Assembly: GCA_012861695.1 (NCBI GenBank)
Contig: JAAOOA010000347.1
Location: forward strand, 62,001 to 126,000
DNA: 64,000 nt
Reading direction: 5' to 3'
Origin: Trematomus loennbergii
Taxonomy: Eukaryota > Chordata > Actinopteri > Perciformes > Nototheniidae
The position numbers were made by a program, and so were the translations under genes. Below the pieces are notes generated by a model, which did no database searches, had not been told where the DNA came from, and was given only the letters and a program-made list of their open reading frames with translations. How positions within the stretch are numbered: the first letter of the stretch is position 1; the number at the start of each line of letters is the position of its first letter. Of this stretch, positions 21,838-43,139 are shown piece by piece.

Positions 21838-22420
21838 GTGTGCGTCACCTTTTAGTGTCCCCTGGTCTCCCAGCTGTGTGCGTCACTCTTTAATGTCCCC
21901 TGGTCCCAGCTGTGTGCGTCACCTTCTAGTCTCCCCTGGTCTCCCAGCTGTGTGCGTCACCTTTTAGTGTCCCCTGGTCTCCCAGCTGTGTGCGTCACTC
22001 TTTAATGTCCCCTGGTCTCCCAGCTGTGTGCGTCACCTTCTAGTCCCCTGGTCTCCCAGCTGTGTGCGTCACCTTTTAGTGTCCCCTGGTCTCCCAGCTG
22101 TGTGTGTCACTTTTTAGTGTCCCCTGGTCTCCCAGCTGTGTGCGTCACTTTTTAGTGTCCCCTGGTCTCCCAGCTGTGTGTGTCACTTTTTAGTGTCCCC
22201 TGGTCTCCCAGCTGTGTGCGTCACTCTTTAGTGTCCCCTGGTCTCCCAGCTGTGTGCGTCACTTTTTAGTGTCCCCTGGTCTCCCAGCTGTGTGCGTCAC
22301 TCTTTAGTGTCCCCTGGTCTCCCAGCTGTGTGCGTCACTCTTTAGTGTCCCCTGGTCTCCCAGCTGTGTGCGTCACTTTTTAGTGTCCCCTGGTCTCCAG
22401 CTGTGTGCGTCACTCTTTAG
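21838..22420 (+). repeat. 38-bp minisatellite, plus arm segment
   Basis: About 15 units, with variants (caccttctagt, ctctttaatg). Third segment of the same arm, split from the second by the TIR element. Confidence 0.9.
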
Positions 22421-23983
22421 TGAAAAACAGCTAAGACCAACAAGGCCTGTTTTCTCAGTCTTTACAATGCACTGTTGGAAAATACCTTCCAAAGGCTAAA
22501 TTCAAACTCAATAGCATAAATAACTGGGTACCAAAGTGCTTTACCTGATAGAACACGTTCCACACGAGCAGCAACCATCCGGCTCGGCCTTTGCTGCATA
22601 TCATCTCCTCCATCTCCACTGTTTCCATTAGATCTCTACTGTCCAATAAAACTGAAATTCCCCAAAAAATCATATTAAAAAGTTTAAAACAATAACTTGC
22701 TTTTGGCATTGAAATGGATTAGAATCTCACCATTTTCCTGGATGTCAGGAAGGCCAGGAAGTCATTCCCTTCAAGACCGCAACCAGTCACAGGAGTTCAA
22801 ATGCAAAGCCTGAACGATGACAAGAGCGGGAGACTTACATTTTACAATTATATTTGTAATTAATACCAGAGCAGTGTGTACATAGGCCCTGTACGACATG
22901 CAGAGAACAGATCAAATCCCCTGACAGAATCACACACTTTGGTGATATCCTCTTCTGATAATGTTTCATTTTTAGCAGCAAAGTAACATTACTCAAAGTA
23001 TGTCGAACCCAACTCATTTACAGTATGTTTTGCATCTCCTCAACAATGTCTGTATCATTGAGTAGAAAAAAACTGTCCCTACAATTTCAGGTACATTAAC
23101 ACATTTGTAAGACAAGTTTACAATGAAGCACAAAAACCCTCTTTGTATTAAGCGAGCTGCCACACAAAGTACAGCTTAACATGCTAACCTTTGGTAGAGA
23201 GCTACAGTTTGCTAACTTCATGTTCAACACAAAACCTCTAATGGCATTACATTGACAATTTTAAACAAAACGTAACTCTCTCAACTTGTAAGATAACGTT
23301 AAGTTAACTTACCCTTAAATAACTACATCACCTTTTTCAGGGGAAACACAAACTGCAGAAACGTTAGCTGCTAACTGTTGATAGCTAAGACAGCTAGCCT
23401 CCTAGCAAACGTAATATTAAGTTAACATTAACGTAACGTTGTAAGAAAGCAAAACGAACCTTCGAGAAAGCTTTTACTCTCAGACTTGGTGAAATTGTGT
23501 AGTGTTGCTTACCTCCAGAAGGACTTTTAGCGCGTTTCCCAGTAGACAGAGCGGTGCCTCTCAGAAGAGCAGCCGCTGGGCGGAGTCACAGAAACGCTCA
23601 ACTGATCTTCTTCACTCCTTGACCGTTGTGCCGTTAGTGCCAGTCAAAACATACCGCTTTGTTTCAACCACTGCCGTCTCGCCGTCCCCCGCCCTCTCTG
23701 TCTGTCTGTGTCTGTTTCAGTTTAGCCAGCAAGACTGCTGGTAGACCAGCATAAATACCAGCTTCACCAGCATCCAGCTTAACTACCAGCTAAAACCAGC
23801 ATAAACCAGCATAGACCAGCATGACATCCATGCTGGTCTATGCTGGTTTAGCTGACCAGGCTGGTCTTGAACCAGCCAGAACAGCTTGTCCAGCCTGGTA
23901 AACCAACTAAAACAGCCTAACACCAGCTAACACCAGCTAAAACCAGCAACCATCTTAAGCTGGTCTATAGCTGTTTTTTTCAG
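22421..23983. mobile_element. TIR element with CCAGC subrepeats, unit 1 only
   Basis: The left end tgaaaaacagctaagacc is the inverted partner of ggtctatagctgttttttt on the right, near 23962-23980. The right 250 bp (23727-23983) are packed with CCAGC/GCTGG units and contain inverted stretches (accagcataaaccagcatag against tatgctggtttagctg). The interior has only short ORFs (for example minus 22709-22455 and plus 23502-23744) that I do not recognise. Confidence 0.55.
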
Positions 23984-25183
23984 CAGGGTGGGAGACCAGG
24001 GGACACTAAAGAGTGACGCACACAGCTGGGAGACCAGGGGACACTAAAAGGTGACAACTGTCTCTGTTGTTGGAAACTTACCTGAAATGTTTTATGGTCT
24101 TATTTTAACAATGTGGTCACATGACTCCTTCTGTTGTTACTGCAGATCTGCTGTAAGCTCGCTAGCTAACGTAGCTAACCTAGTCATTTCAGATATCCTG
24201 ACAAACACTGACAGTTATGAGACAGACTCACTCTGAGACAGAGACAGTTGTTCAGCTTTATAATCCTGAACGTCACCAATGCGCTCCGTCCCAGCTGTGT
24301 GCGTCACTCTTTAGTGTCCCCGGGTCTCCCAGCTGTGTGCGTCACTCTTTAGTGTCCCCTGGTCTCCCAGCTGTGTGCGTCACTCTTTAGTCTCCCCTGG
24401 TCTCCGAGCTGCGGGAGACTTTTTTAGTGTCCCCTGGTCTCCCAGCTGTGTGCGTCACTCTTTAGTGTCCCCTGGTCTCCCAGCTGTGTGCGTCACCTTT
24501 TAGTCTCCCCTGGTCTCTCAGCTGTGTGCGTCACTTTTTAGTGTCCCCTGGTCTCCCAGCTGTGTGCATCACTCCTTAGTGTCCCCTGGTCTCCCAGCTG
24601 TGTGTGTCACTCTTTAGTGTCCCCTGGTTTCCGAGCTGTGGGAGACTTTTTTAGTGTCCCCTGGTCTCCCAGCTGTGTGCGTCACTCTTTAGTGTCCCCT
24701 GGTCTCCCAGCTGTGTGCGTCACCTTTTAGTCTCCCCTGGTCTCCCAGCTGTGTGCGTCAAATTTTAGTGTCCCCTGGTCTCCCAGCTGTGTGCATTACT
24801 CCTTAGTGTCCCCTGGTCTCCCAGCTGTGTGCATCACTCCTTAGTGTCCCCTGGTCTCCCAGCTGTGTGTGTCACTCTTTAGTGTCCCCCTGGTCTCCCA
24901 GCTGTGTGCATCACTCCTTAGTGTCCCCTGGTCTCCCAGCTGTGTGCGTCACTCTTTAGTGTCCCCTGGTCTCCCAGCTGTGTGTGTCACTTTTTAGTGT
25001 CCCCTGGTCTCCCAGCTGTGTGCGTCACTCTTTAGTGTCCCCTGGTCTCCCAGCTGTGTGCGTCACTTTTTAGTGTCCCCTGTCTTTTGGAACATTTGTG
25101 TTTTTATATTTGCAGCGTTTGCAAGCTGCAGCGGGTTTTCTCCTAATGGAAATGTTTCTGGGCGGTTGTAGCACGTTTGCAAC
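23984..25183. mobile_element. Foldback-like element, right half: minus arm, core, plus arm, outer repeat (unit 1)
   Basis: A short minus-orientation arm (about 1.5 units, 23990-24045), the core in forward orientation (24046-24295, the reverse of 16016-16250), then about 20 units of the 38-bp repeat in plus orientation (24296-25083), and the outer terminal repeat (25089-25183). The tandem units vary mainly in the last ten bases (ctcttta, ttttta, ccttta). Confidence 0.75.
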
Positions 25184-25742
25184 TATCAAACACCGTATTA
25201 ATTGGCCTAAAATGAATTTAAAACTGACTCATGTTGCCTATAAGCGTTAACAACCATTTATATACTTTGAAAGCCTAAAATCAGTCAAATGACTGAATCA
25301 CACATTGTAAGGACCTGTTCAGCCAATGAGAGGTGATGTTCTCTAATGTGTTTAATCTGAATGAGTGTTTGCATGCGCAGTGTGAAATTATTTTGGTGTT
25401 TTTTTATGTATCTTTGCCAATTCTTCACAAATTCTTTGCACTTTAGTGAAAGCAGGGAAAGCAACAAAGGGAAATGAATGGTTTGAATACAGGTTTCATT
25501 TATGTGTGGGAGAATTTGATTTCTGCATTTTCATGTAGCAGTAATGGTGACAAATGCAATCATCAACTTAACTATCATTAAGATTAATGTAATTTAAAAT
25601 AATAATATCATTCAGTGAACTATAAGGTGCATTTTATGGTCTACATCATATTTTCCTTTTGAATCATTTTAAACAAGTCTCTCTATATTACAGTGGACAT
25701 ACAGTGAAATACAAAATATTGATATTGCAAAGATTACGCTTT
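25184..25742 (+). other. Spacer conserved with unit 2
   Basis: AT-rich, shared with 44620-45170. No gene or repeat was recognised. Confidence 0.5.
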
Positions 25743-26397
25743 AAAGGTCCCCTATTATGCTCTTTCCAACAATATATCACAGGTCTCAGATATATACAGA
25801 ACCTGTCTCTGATTGGCTGAAACACCAAACAGATCATTGCAGTATTACCCATAATCCCCTCTGTTTCAGCCCTGTTTCCAAAGTGCTGATTCTCTGTCTG
25901 TTACTTTAGATGAAAATAAGGAGCCCCTCTCCACGCCCCTCTGAGAGAGATTTGGTTAAAAAGAACACAATGGTGCTCTAGGAGGAGATTCAGGTGATAA
26001 GGTGGGGGGGGGGTTACCTTGGTTGCTGATTGGCTAATGGTTACACAAGACAAACATCGTTAGAATCTCTTTACACAGAGGGGACACATGTTGATGTGGA
26101 AGAGACATGAAGAAGAGGGGACACATGTTGATGAAGAAGAGACATGAAGAAGAGGGGACACATGTTGATGTAGAAGAGACATGAAGAAGAGGGACACATG
26201 TTGATGTAGAAGAGACATGAAGAGAGGGGACACATGTTGATGTAGAAGAGACATGAAGAAGAGGGGACACATGTTGATGTAGAAGAGACATGAAAGAGGG
26301 GACACATGGTGATGTAGAAGAGACATGAGAAGAGGGACACATGGTGATGTAGAAGAGACATGAAGAAGTGGATTTTGCATAATAGGGGACCTTTTAA
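25743..26397. mobile_element. TIR MITE carrying a 37-bp tandem array (unit 1)
   Basis: The ends are inverted repeats (taaaggtcccctattatgc at the left; gcataataggggacctttta near 26376-26395). The right half holds about eight units of a 37-bp repeat (ggggacacatgttgatgtag, aagagacatgaagaaga; 26078-26360). The minus-strand ORFs through the array are periodic artefacts. Confidence 0.8.
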
Positions 26398-27579
26398 AAT
26401 GTGTGTTTCTGTTTTGTCCAATAAGAAAGAACAACATGTTATATTGTAAGCTAAGAGAAAATAAGTTATAATAATAAGATATCTGTTAGTAGTCATTTCA
26501 TTCTGCAAAGCACATTTAAAGTTCAGACTGAAGGGAAAACAGAAGTTTGATGGTTTTGTTTTGTAATTATCTGTCAGGTGAATTAAATAAACCCTGTTTT
26601 TATTAATCATTCCTTATTGTTGTGTTTATTTATTTGTAACCCCTACGTTGGATTACATCAAGATGCACCTTCATTAGATCCACGAGGAGGAAATCCAGTT
26701 ATTGCAACCGGACGGAGAAAAAACGCAGGTGAAGTAAAATAAAATAAGATAAATATAGAATAAAAATCCAAATTATGGAAGAGTATTTAGAGGTAAAACA
26801 AGTTTACGTAAATATTGTAAATTATGATATATTGTGGGGTATAAGACATAGTTGAGCTTGGTTGTGTTATAATATAGTAGTATATATATCAATATATATT
26901 ATAGCAGAGGTGGGAAGTACTAAGTACATTTACTCAAGTACTGTGCCATCGTTAGCATTACAGATCGCCTACCAGCAGGGTAAGGCTACATAAAGGGTTA
27001 CACTAGCAATGCTAATTAATGCTAACTGCTAGCTAGCTGGTGAATCTGATAACATTTCAATATTGTCCTCTTGCTGGAGCTTGACTCACTTTTTATTTGG
27101 ATCATTCCAGAATTGAGGACATTTAGACATCAAAACATTTGATTAAATTAAGCCTTTTTTTGTTTTCTGTGTATTCAGTATATTTGAGAAATATTAAGCC
27201 TTCAGAAAATGGATCAGTCCAGCTCAGACATCAATGGTTCTCTTTGTATCTGATGTTTCATTTGTTGCTTTTAACAGCGCTCAATGGTGGGTTGAAATCA
27301 TTAGAAATCATTTAAAAAAGGTCTATTAACCTCTTGATCTAATTATAATTTAAACACAGTTGTGTTCGTCTTAAAGGTGGGGTAGGTAAGTTTGAGAAAC
27401 CGGCTCGAGATACACTTTTTGTTATATTCCATGGAATGCTCTTAACATCCCGATAGCAATCAATATCTTAAGTGCTTTGACAAAAAATCCATAAAAAAAT
27501 GTCATCTGTGGAAGCCGTAGTACTGTAAAAAGCACGACCAATCATTTTAGCTGGCCCGGCTAAAATAACTGGATGGCCT
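26398..27579 (+). other. Spacer with a lone hAT-like terminus
   Basis: Conserved with 46232-47400. At 26905-26946 a cagaggtgggaagtactaag terminus typical of fish hAT MITEs is present without a matching partner nearby. Otherwise nothing was recognised. Confidence 0.5.
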
Positions 27580-28570
27580 ACCCAGAGATGGAGTCCTGGA
27601 CTCGGACTCGCACATTGATTGACGCGACTCGGACTTGGACTCGTCAATTCTCGCGCATGATGACTTGGACTCGGACTCGGACTCGTGAATTCTCGCTTAC
27701 AATGACTTGGACTCGGACTCGTGAATGTTCCCCCCCATGATGACTCGGACTCGAACATTGACGCTCCGACTTGGACTCGGACTCGAGCAAGTTTTCTCTG
27801 GAGTCTGATGTCCTCTATCCTGGCGTGTGCACCTGCGAGGCGAGTTCACATACTGGGCCCCACTATTCCAGTCTAAATATGTCTTGAGACACACCCCGCA
27901 TCGCGCTGTATGCTTTCACACATTCTGCTTCCACATTGGAAAAGAGCAGCGCAAAATGCTCGTTATGTGGAAACAATATTGAAGAGAAGAGAAGGCTCCA
28001 TAACACATTACTCTAAGGATCGAGTTCAGACATATAGGCTGTCTTGAACACTATCATCAGAGTAACGTGATCGAATCAATAAATAAAGATTCAGCCATAA
28101 CCCTAAAGCACATGGCTACTTAACATGCCGAATGCTAAGTAGCCATGTGCTTTCAGGGGCTTAATCTTCATCAGTAAACCGATTTGACCGGTAAAAGTTC
28201 CTTCAAAATAAGAGTCCCGATCTTATTACTATCAAAATAAAAGTGCAAAACGAAAACGTTACCATAGGAAAATATTGGATTACAAATATAATCACTTCTC
28301 TAAAAGGTAACTAATTTTAAATATAGTTAGACATATTATGGGTCATTTACAATAATAATAATAATATTAATATTAGTAATAAGCTTTATATTTGGATAAC
28401 ACCTATTACAAGAATTGTAGCCAAACTGGCTTCACAGCAGTTCAATAGACAGATTAGTATAACATGACAGGATAAAAGCAATGTAGAGGAGCAGCTACAT
28501 TTCAACACATATATCCACGAAGATTAATACATGAAGACTTGTGACTCGGACTTGACTTGGACTCTATTCT
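27580..28570. mobile_element. hAT-like repeat with GGACTCGGACTCG subterminal array and internal hairpin (unit 1)
   Basis: The left end carries many GACTCGGACT-type short repeats in about 200 bp (27597-27785). The right end again has gactcggacttgacttggac near 28540. Such ACTCGGACTTG strings are known near the ends of non-autonomous hAT elements in fish. No transposase was seen. Contains the hairpin at 28105-28153. Confidence 0.5.
28105..28153. repeat. Perfect 18-bp hairpin
   Basis: Arms aaagcacatggctactta (28105-28122) and its exact complement (28136-28153) flank a 13-nt loop. Kept exactly in unit 2 at 47924-47972. Confidence 0.95.
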
Positions 28571-28695
28571 GAGAACATACAGTAATATATTCAATCAATG
28601 CAGCAAGGTTATTAATCCAGAAACAAATATATATAATAGGGAACAATCTTATGCACCGTTAACAATAGAGTACTTAAATACCTACACACTTTAAC

Positions 28696-29661
28696 TTAAA
28701 GTGGACCTATCATGCTATATTTAAATGATATATTGTAGGGCCATACCTATATAAGGTATATTTATACGTTTCTGTTTTCAAAATACCAAACAGATCATGC
28801 ATTTGAGCCATGCCTCATTTCGCTCTATGTGCTGTTTGCTGTCTACGGGTCTGATTCTGCTGACCACGCCCCCCTGCAGGAGAGGGGAGCCGTGCTCTGA
28901 TCAGCTGCTGGGCTGTCAGAAGAGGGGGAGAAAAAGAGATCTCCGTCCTCCGTGTTTTATTATATAGAGTTGTTATTCATTTGTTTTAAAGCTCAATAAA
29001 TAACAAAGAAGACCTTTGACCGGCACTTTTCTAATTTTGTCCGGAAGATTTAAACTTTAACGGACATCTTGACCGGCGAAACAAACTGAAACTGAAACTC
29101 TGCCGCACGGTCCCCTCGTTCCTTGGAAGAGGCGGAGAGGTGGGTGTTTGTCATCTGCTGGTGGACTAACCGGAGAGAATTACAGTGCTTGCCTCGACGG
29201 GGAGGGATTGCATTGAATTAAAGCAGCGGGAGCAAACGCTTGCCTCGGGGAGGGAGAAAAAAAGCCACAGCGGAGAATAAACAGAAGGGTAACCATGGTA
29301 ACAATGGGCGGGAAGTCTTCTTCGCTGCTTTTGTGGCAGACTACAGCGCCACTTACAGGTATGGCATATGTACTACAGCGTCTCCAGCGCTTTCGAACGG
29401 CAATGGCCGTGGCTGTCTCCTCCTGATTGGTGGAGTTGGCCCAATAGCCGTAGCGCCACCGTCCTAACGTCAGGACAGTGTTCAAATCTGGATCAGTTTT
29501 TATCAGATCCGTTGCAGCCCCTTTTTTAGAGATTTGGGTATGGAGGAAAATAGAGAGGGTTGTGTTTTCTGACACTTGGTGAGTTCCCTGGAACACCGGG
29601 GACACATATTCATGTAGAAAAGACGTACAAAAGTGCATTTTGCATGATAGGTCCCCTTTAA
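28696..29661. mobile_element. TIR MITE upstream of gene 2, with ISRE-like motif
   Basis: The inverted ends (taaagtggacctatcatgc at the left, gcatgataggtccccttta at 29642-29660) resemble the MITE at 25743. Its right subterminal part (ggggacacatattcatgtag) resembles one unit of the 37-bp array, so the two belong to one family. It ends about 200 bp before the gene 2 promoter motif. Confidence 0.7.
29088..29099 (+). promoter_or_regulatory. ISRE-like motif in MITE (unit 2)
   Basis: GAAACTGAAACT matches the GAAANNGAAANN core bound by IRF/ISGF3 factors. It is about 0.78 kb upstream of the proximal motif and is carried by the MITE. Function is inferred. Confidence 0.4.
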
Positions 29662-29863
29662 GTGAGGTTTTGAATGCAAGATGTTCACTGGGTTATTTTT
29701 TGTTATCACACTGCAGTTTTAATATGTTTATTTCAATAACTTTGTTGAGCTTGTGTTTAGCTCTATTTCTATCTCACTGAACATAGTCCCTGTGTGTGAA
29801 CTGGTTCAGCTGATAAGGCTGGTTATGAAACAAGAGGAGAAGCTGCAGACAGGGAGGGAAGTT

Positions 29864-38918
<9,055 letters not shown>

Positions 38919-39154
38919 ACTAAACTACAACATTATTAAAGATCATGTTTAAAGTTAAAAAAGGATGCTTTCAGACTGAATCCAGAAGTTTCTCAAGCTG
39001 CAGTCAAAGCAGGTCATTTGAGGAAATATAAAACAATTATAAAACTGTAATAAGAGTTACTCTGAATACTTTCTTTGGACATTTTATTTACATTTGTTTC
39101 AACAAATATTTCAAATGTTTCTGACTTTCTATCCGAGTGCTTTTCTCATGAATT

Positions 39155-40262
39155 AACGACTTCATTTCATTTCCATCTTTATTTCGAACAGATTAAAAAA
39201 ACAAATAAAAATAACAAATGTGAAAAGCAGAATACCGTATTGTTAGAATACAGTATTTATCAATATTCATATTAATAATAATAATAAATCATATGTGTCC
39301 GAAAGGGAGCGGGAGAAGCAAATGCTTATTAATTCCACCCCTTACTTACCGCTGATCAATGATTATCCTTTAAATCATTTCTGCAAGTTATTCCTACTTA
39401 CATATTTACATTTATACATACATTTACAATCATTTCTCATCTTCAATCACCTTAAATCATTCTCATAGTTTTCCAAGAAAGTGTTTCTGTACATCCTTTT
39501 AAAGTGAATTATATTTGTGCTTTGTTTGAACTCCTGCTCCAAACCGTTCCATCAAATCACCCCACAGATTGTTCTACTCATACTTCTCACAGTTGTTCTG
39601 ACCTTGAGTTGTTTCAAATGTAGATTTCCTCTCAAATTATACCCGCCCTCTCTGTCTATGAACAATGTTTGTAATTTCCTAGGAAGTAGATTATGTCTTG
39701 CTCTGTACATGATTTGTGCCGTTTTAAATGTAACCAGATCAGTAAACTTCAGTGTGTGTGACTTCAAGAATAATGAATGAGTGTGTTCAAGATATCCAAC
39801 ATTATTGATTATTCTTATAGCCCTTTTTTGTAATGTGCATAACGGCTGTAGGTTGGTTTTGTAAGTGTTTCCCCAAATCTCCACACAGTAACTCAGACAT
39901 GGCAATATGAGTGTATGATACAGAGCATAATGACTTGTAGTCCAGAATGTGTCTTGCTTTCCCCAATATTGCGATAGTCTTAGCCAGTTTAGCTTTTACA
40001 TGATTGATATGAGGTTTCCAGCTGATCTTGTGTCTCAAACCACACCAAGGAACTTCATTTCATATACTCTTTCTATGTTTATGTTATCTAGTATTAATTG
40101 CACCTGAGGATTTGTTTTATGTTTTCCAAATAGCATAATATTTGTTTTGCTTAATTTAATGTTAATTTGTTCTTAAATCTTTTTTTTTTCTTGTGTATTT
40201 CATAAACAGGATATTTGATTTTTTTATAATAAATATTATTCTCAGCTCTGTGATAAAAAAAC
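39155..40262 (-). mobile_element. LINE 3' fragment (unit 2)
   Basis: Counterpart of 9795-10910. The 117-aa stretch at 39905-39552 is preserved, and the frame just upstream (40038-39802) shows ISWKPHINHVKAKLAKTIAI and LGKARHILDYKSL, which unit 1 has in another frame. Confidence 0.75.
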
Positions 40263-40537
40263 ACATTTTTAAAATAAATATCCCACTTCTTGTACTTATA
40301 TCCTGCTTGATGAGTCAGCAGTAAAGCAGCCAGGCGTTAACGGTCAGCTGGCATGTGTATCTGTTCATTGGCTCATATGTGTAGCATGTTTAATGGCAGT
40401 GTGTTGAAAATGGCTGACAGGTGAATATGTCAGATCTCTGTGTGTTACTCAGAGAACCGTGTGCAGTGTTTTAGAAAGTGCAGAGTTGAATTGCAGATTG
40501 TGTGCAGAGCTGAAAATGTGTTTAGAGTTCTGTTTGA

Positions 40538-40690
40538 TTTGATCCAGCCAGTTCTGCCACAGCAAAGCATAAGGGCTCAGAGCTTGGACCTATTGTGTTC
40601 ACATTATATACGCTTCCTTTAGGCAATAAGGAATCACTCGGGACATTTTCATTGTTATGCGGATGATACTCAATTATACACAATGTAGAC
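40538..40690 (+). mobile_element. LINE reverse-transcriptase palm fragment (unit 2)
   Basis: Same YADD-bearing relic as in unit 1. Confidence 0.6.
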
Positions 40691-41160
40691 AAAAGTATTG
40701 GACCACCTACACATAGAGAGATACCGCAGGTCCTTCCTTCCTGCAGCGGTCAGACTATATAACCACCACGACCCCTAGTAGACCCCCCACACAACAACAC
40801 AGACTATAACACCTATTATCATTTCTTTTTTTAATCTTTAATACTTTGTGTATGCATGCTTTAGGTAACATGAAGCTGTCTCTGGCTCTTTCTGCTGTAA
40901 CAATGTACATGTATCCTCTGTGGGACTAATAAAGGGATTCTGATTCTGATTTACACCTACAGGAGCTTTCAGGACATCCCATTCCAAACTCTTAGGCATT
41001 CATTTGAAGTTGGTCCCCCTTTGCAGCTATAACAGCTTCCACTCTTCTGGGAAGGCTTTCTACAGATCTTGGAGTGTGTCTGTGGGAAGCCCTTTCATCC
41101 AGAAGAGCATTAGTGAGGTCACACACTGATGTTGGACGAGAGGCTGGCTCTCCGATCTTT
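40691..41160 (+). mobile_element. Tc1/mariner-like relic with nested LINE tail (unit 2)
   Basis: As in unit 1, with the TTCTGA tract reduced to about two units near 40938-40950. Confidence 0.5.
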
Positions 41161-41299
41161 TAAAAATATTTAAACATAGTATATGCAGTATACAAAGTCA
41201 TTAAAAACTAGCTGCACCTTTACCAGCTTTGATAACACTTTAATGATCAATCATTATAAAACATATCATATATTATTCTGAAATGGATCAATCTGCACA

Positions 41300-41775
41300 A
41301 TGACTATTTTATTTGTGGTACTTTAACTATATTTTGATGCTAATACTTTTACTTTTACTTGTACCGAGTATTACACTCTGGTACTACTTTTAATCAAGTA
41401 CAATATCTGTGTACTTCTACTTTACTCAAGTACAAGATCTGAGTACTTCTACTTTACTCAAGTACAAGATCTGAGTACTTCTACTTTACTCAAGTACAAG
41501 ATGAGTACTTCTACTTTACTCAAGTACAAGAATCTGAGTACTTCTACTTTACTCAAGTACAAGATCTGAGTACTTCTACTTTACTCAAGTACAAGATCTG
41601 AGTACTTCTACTTTACTCAAGTACAAGATCTGAGTACTTCTACTTTACTCAAGTACAAGATCTGAGTACTTTAAACTTTTACTCAAGTACAATATCTGTG
41701 TACTTCGACTTTTACTCAAGTACAAGTTCTGAGTACATCTACTTTTACTACAAGATCTGAGTACTTCTCTACCTC
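41300..41775. repeat. Inverted MITE with 30-bp minisatellite (unit 2)
   Basis: About a dozen units of tacttctactttactcaagt plus acaagatctgag at 41400-41765, in the same place as 12040-12400. Confidence 0.7.
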
Positions 41776-42931
41776 TGATAGTAGAAAAATGAATGAATAC
41801 TCAGCTTTGTGTTGTACCCACCATAACCACAAGATGGCGGTAGTGACCCACCGACTGTAAAATAACACCACAAATTAATTCCTTATTCTACAAGACCTTA
41901 TTCTACAAGTTACTAAGCCATTAGTTAAGTTTGTCCTCAATAACCCTCTAATGAGAGCTTATTTATTGTAAGTAAGGACGTTGTGTGCATGAGTAGGGTC
42001 TTAATATGCTCAATATGGGCCTAATAACTCTCATAATAACACCTAACAAATATGGTCTATTCTTATGTAACAACACATGAAACTACAAGTGTTAATTGTG
42101 TCAAAATAACTCAAAATGAGGTTTTTCTAACTCAGAATAAGTTCCTATTTTAAAGTGAAGTCTTGTTCATAACTAATAAGCTAGTAGTTTGACTCTAATG
42201 TGTAAATGAACAACTAGTTGATGGTGAATATGTGTACCTTAATCTAAAGTGTTACCTGAACTTTTTAAGAAAAATGAAGAGAAATTACTCATAAAAGAGT
42301 TTAATAACAAGTTTCTATCGTATTTTAAGATATGTGTAACACAACTCCTGTGAAGTCAAACTGCATGGTCCTTTTATCATATAGAGTGATGATAATAACA
42401 TTTCATATTTAATAATATTTGAACTTTTATACAAGTGGTTTTATAGGAAAATCCCTCTGAATGATCAAAGTGGCAGTGCATTGAGTCGCATTGATTTTAG
42501 TCGCATAATTGTCACTTTACGCTGATATTTGAATAACCACCATGGATGTTTTGAAAAATTCTCATTTATTTTATATTCCCGTGGTAGTTGTGCTACATTG
42601 GCAGCTTGTAAAACCTAAATAGGATGCTGGAGACTGAAAAACAACCCTTTATTAATCAGAATTCGTCGTCTAATTACACCAAAAATGAATTTCCCATCCA
42701 TGACTCTGCAGCCATGTTTGGGGACAATCACCATTTTTATATTTCTTATTGAAAATCACAAAAATCTGCTTTAATTCCTCTCGTTCGGCTTTCATATTTT
42801 TATGAGCAGCATAAAAATAAATGTGCCACACCGTCGGGGGTCCAGAGGGAATGATTTCTGACAGAAAACTTGACTATTGCCCACGAAGCCACAACTGTAA
42901 ACTAATCAGTTTTTATAATGTTACTTTCATA
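41776..42931 (+). other. Spacer (unit 2)
   Basis: Shows the empty sites of the two unit-1-only insertions: a single TTA in ttccttattctac near 41880, and one copy of gttcataactaataagc near 42167-42183. Nothing else was recognised. Confidence 0.6.
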
Positions 42932-42944
42932 GTGTGTGGTGTGT

Positions 42945-42991
<47 letters not shown>

Positions 42992-43052
42992 TGTGTGGGT
43001 GTGTGTGTGTGTGTGTGTGTGGTGTGTGTGGGTGTGTGTGTGTGTGGTGTTT
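42932..43052. repeat. (TG)n microsatellite (unit 2), interrupted
   Basis: TG tract of about 120 bp with repeated GG steps. Confidence 0.95.
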
Positions 43053-43139
43053 CCTCCCATTTCTCTGTTTTAACCGGTGCTTCTGCTGCATTTTTAATCT
43101 CAAGTTAGATTAAGTTTATTGTCACAATAGAAGCTTAAA

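Noticed and set aside
23502..23744. 80-aa + strand ORF within the CCAGC element
   Set aside because: No recognisable domain, no splice context, and it lies inside a TIR element.
15780..25085. CRISPR-like array
   Set aside because: The 38-bp units are contiguous with no unique spacers, and this is a vertebrate genome.
29240..29467. 75-aa ORF beginning MPRGGRKKATAENK
   Set aside because: Inside a TIR MITE, overlapped by an equally open antisense frame, and no domain is recognisable.
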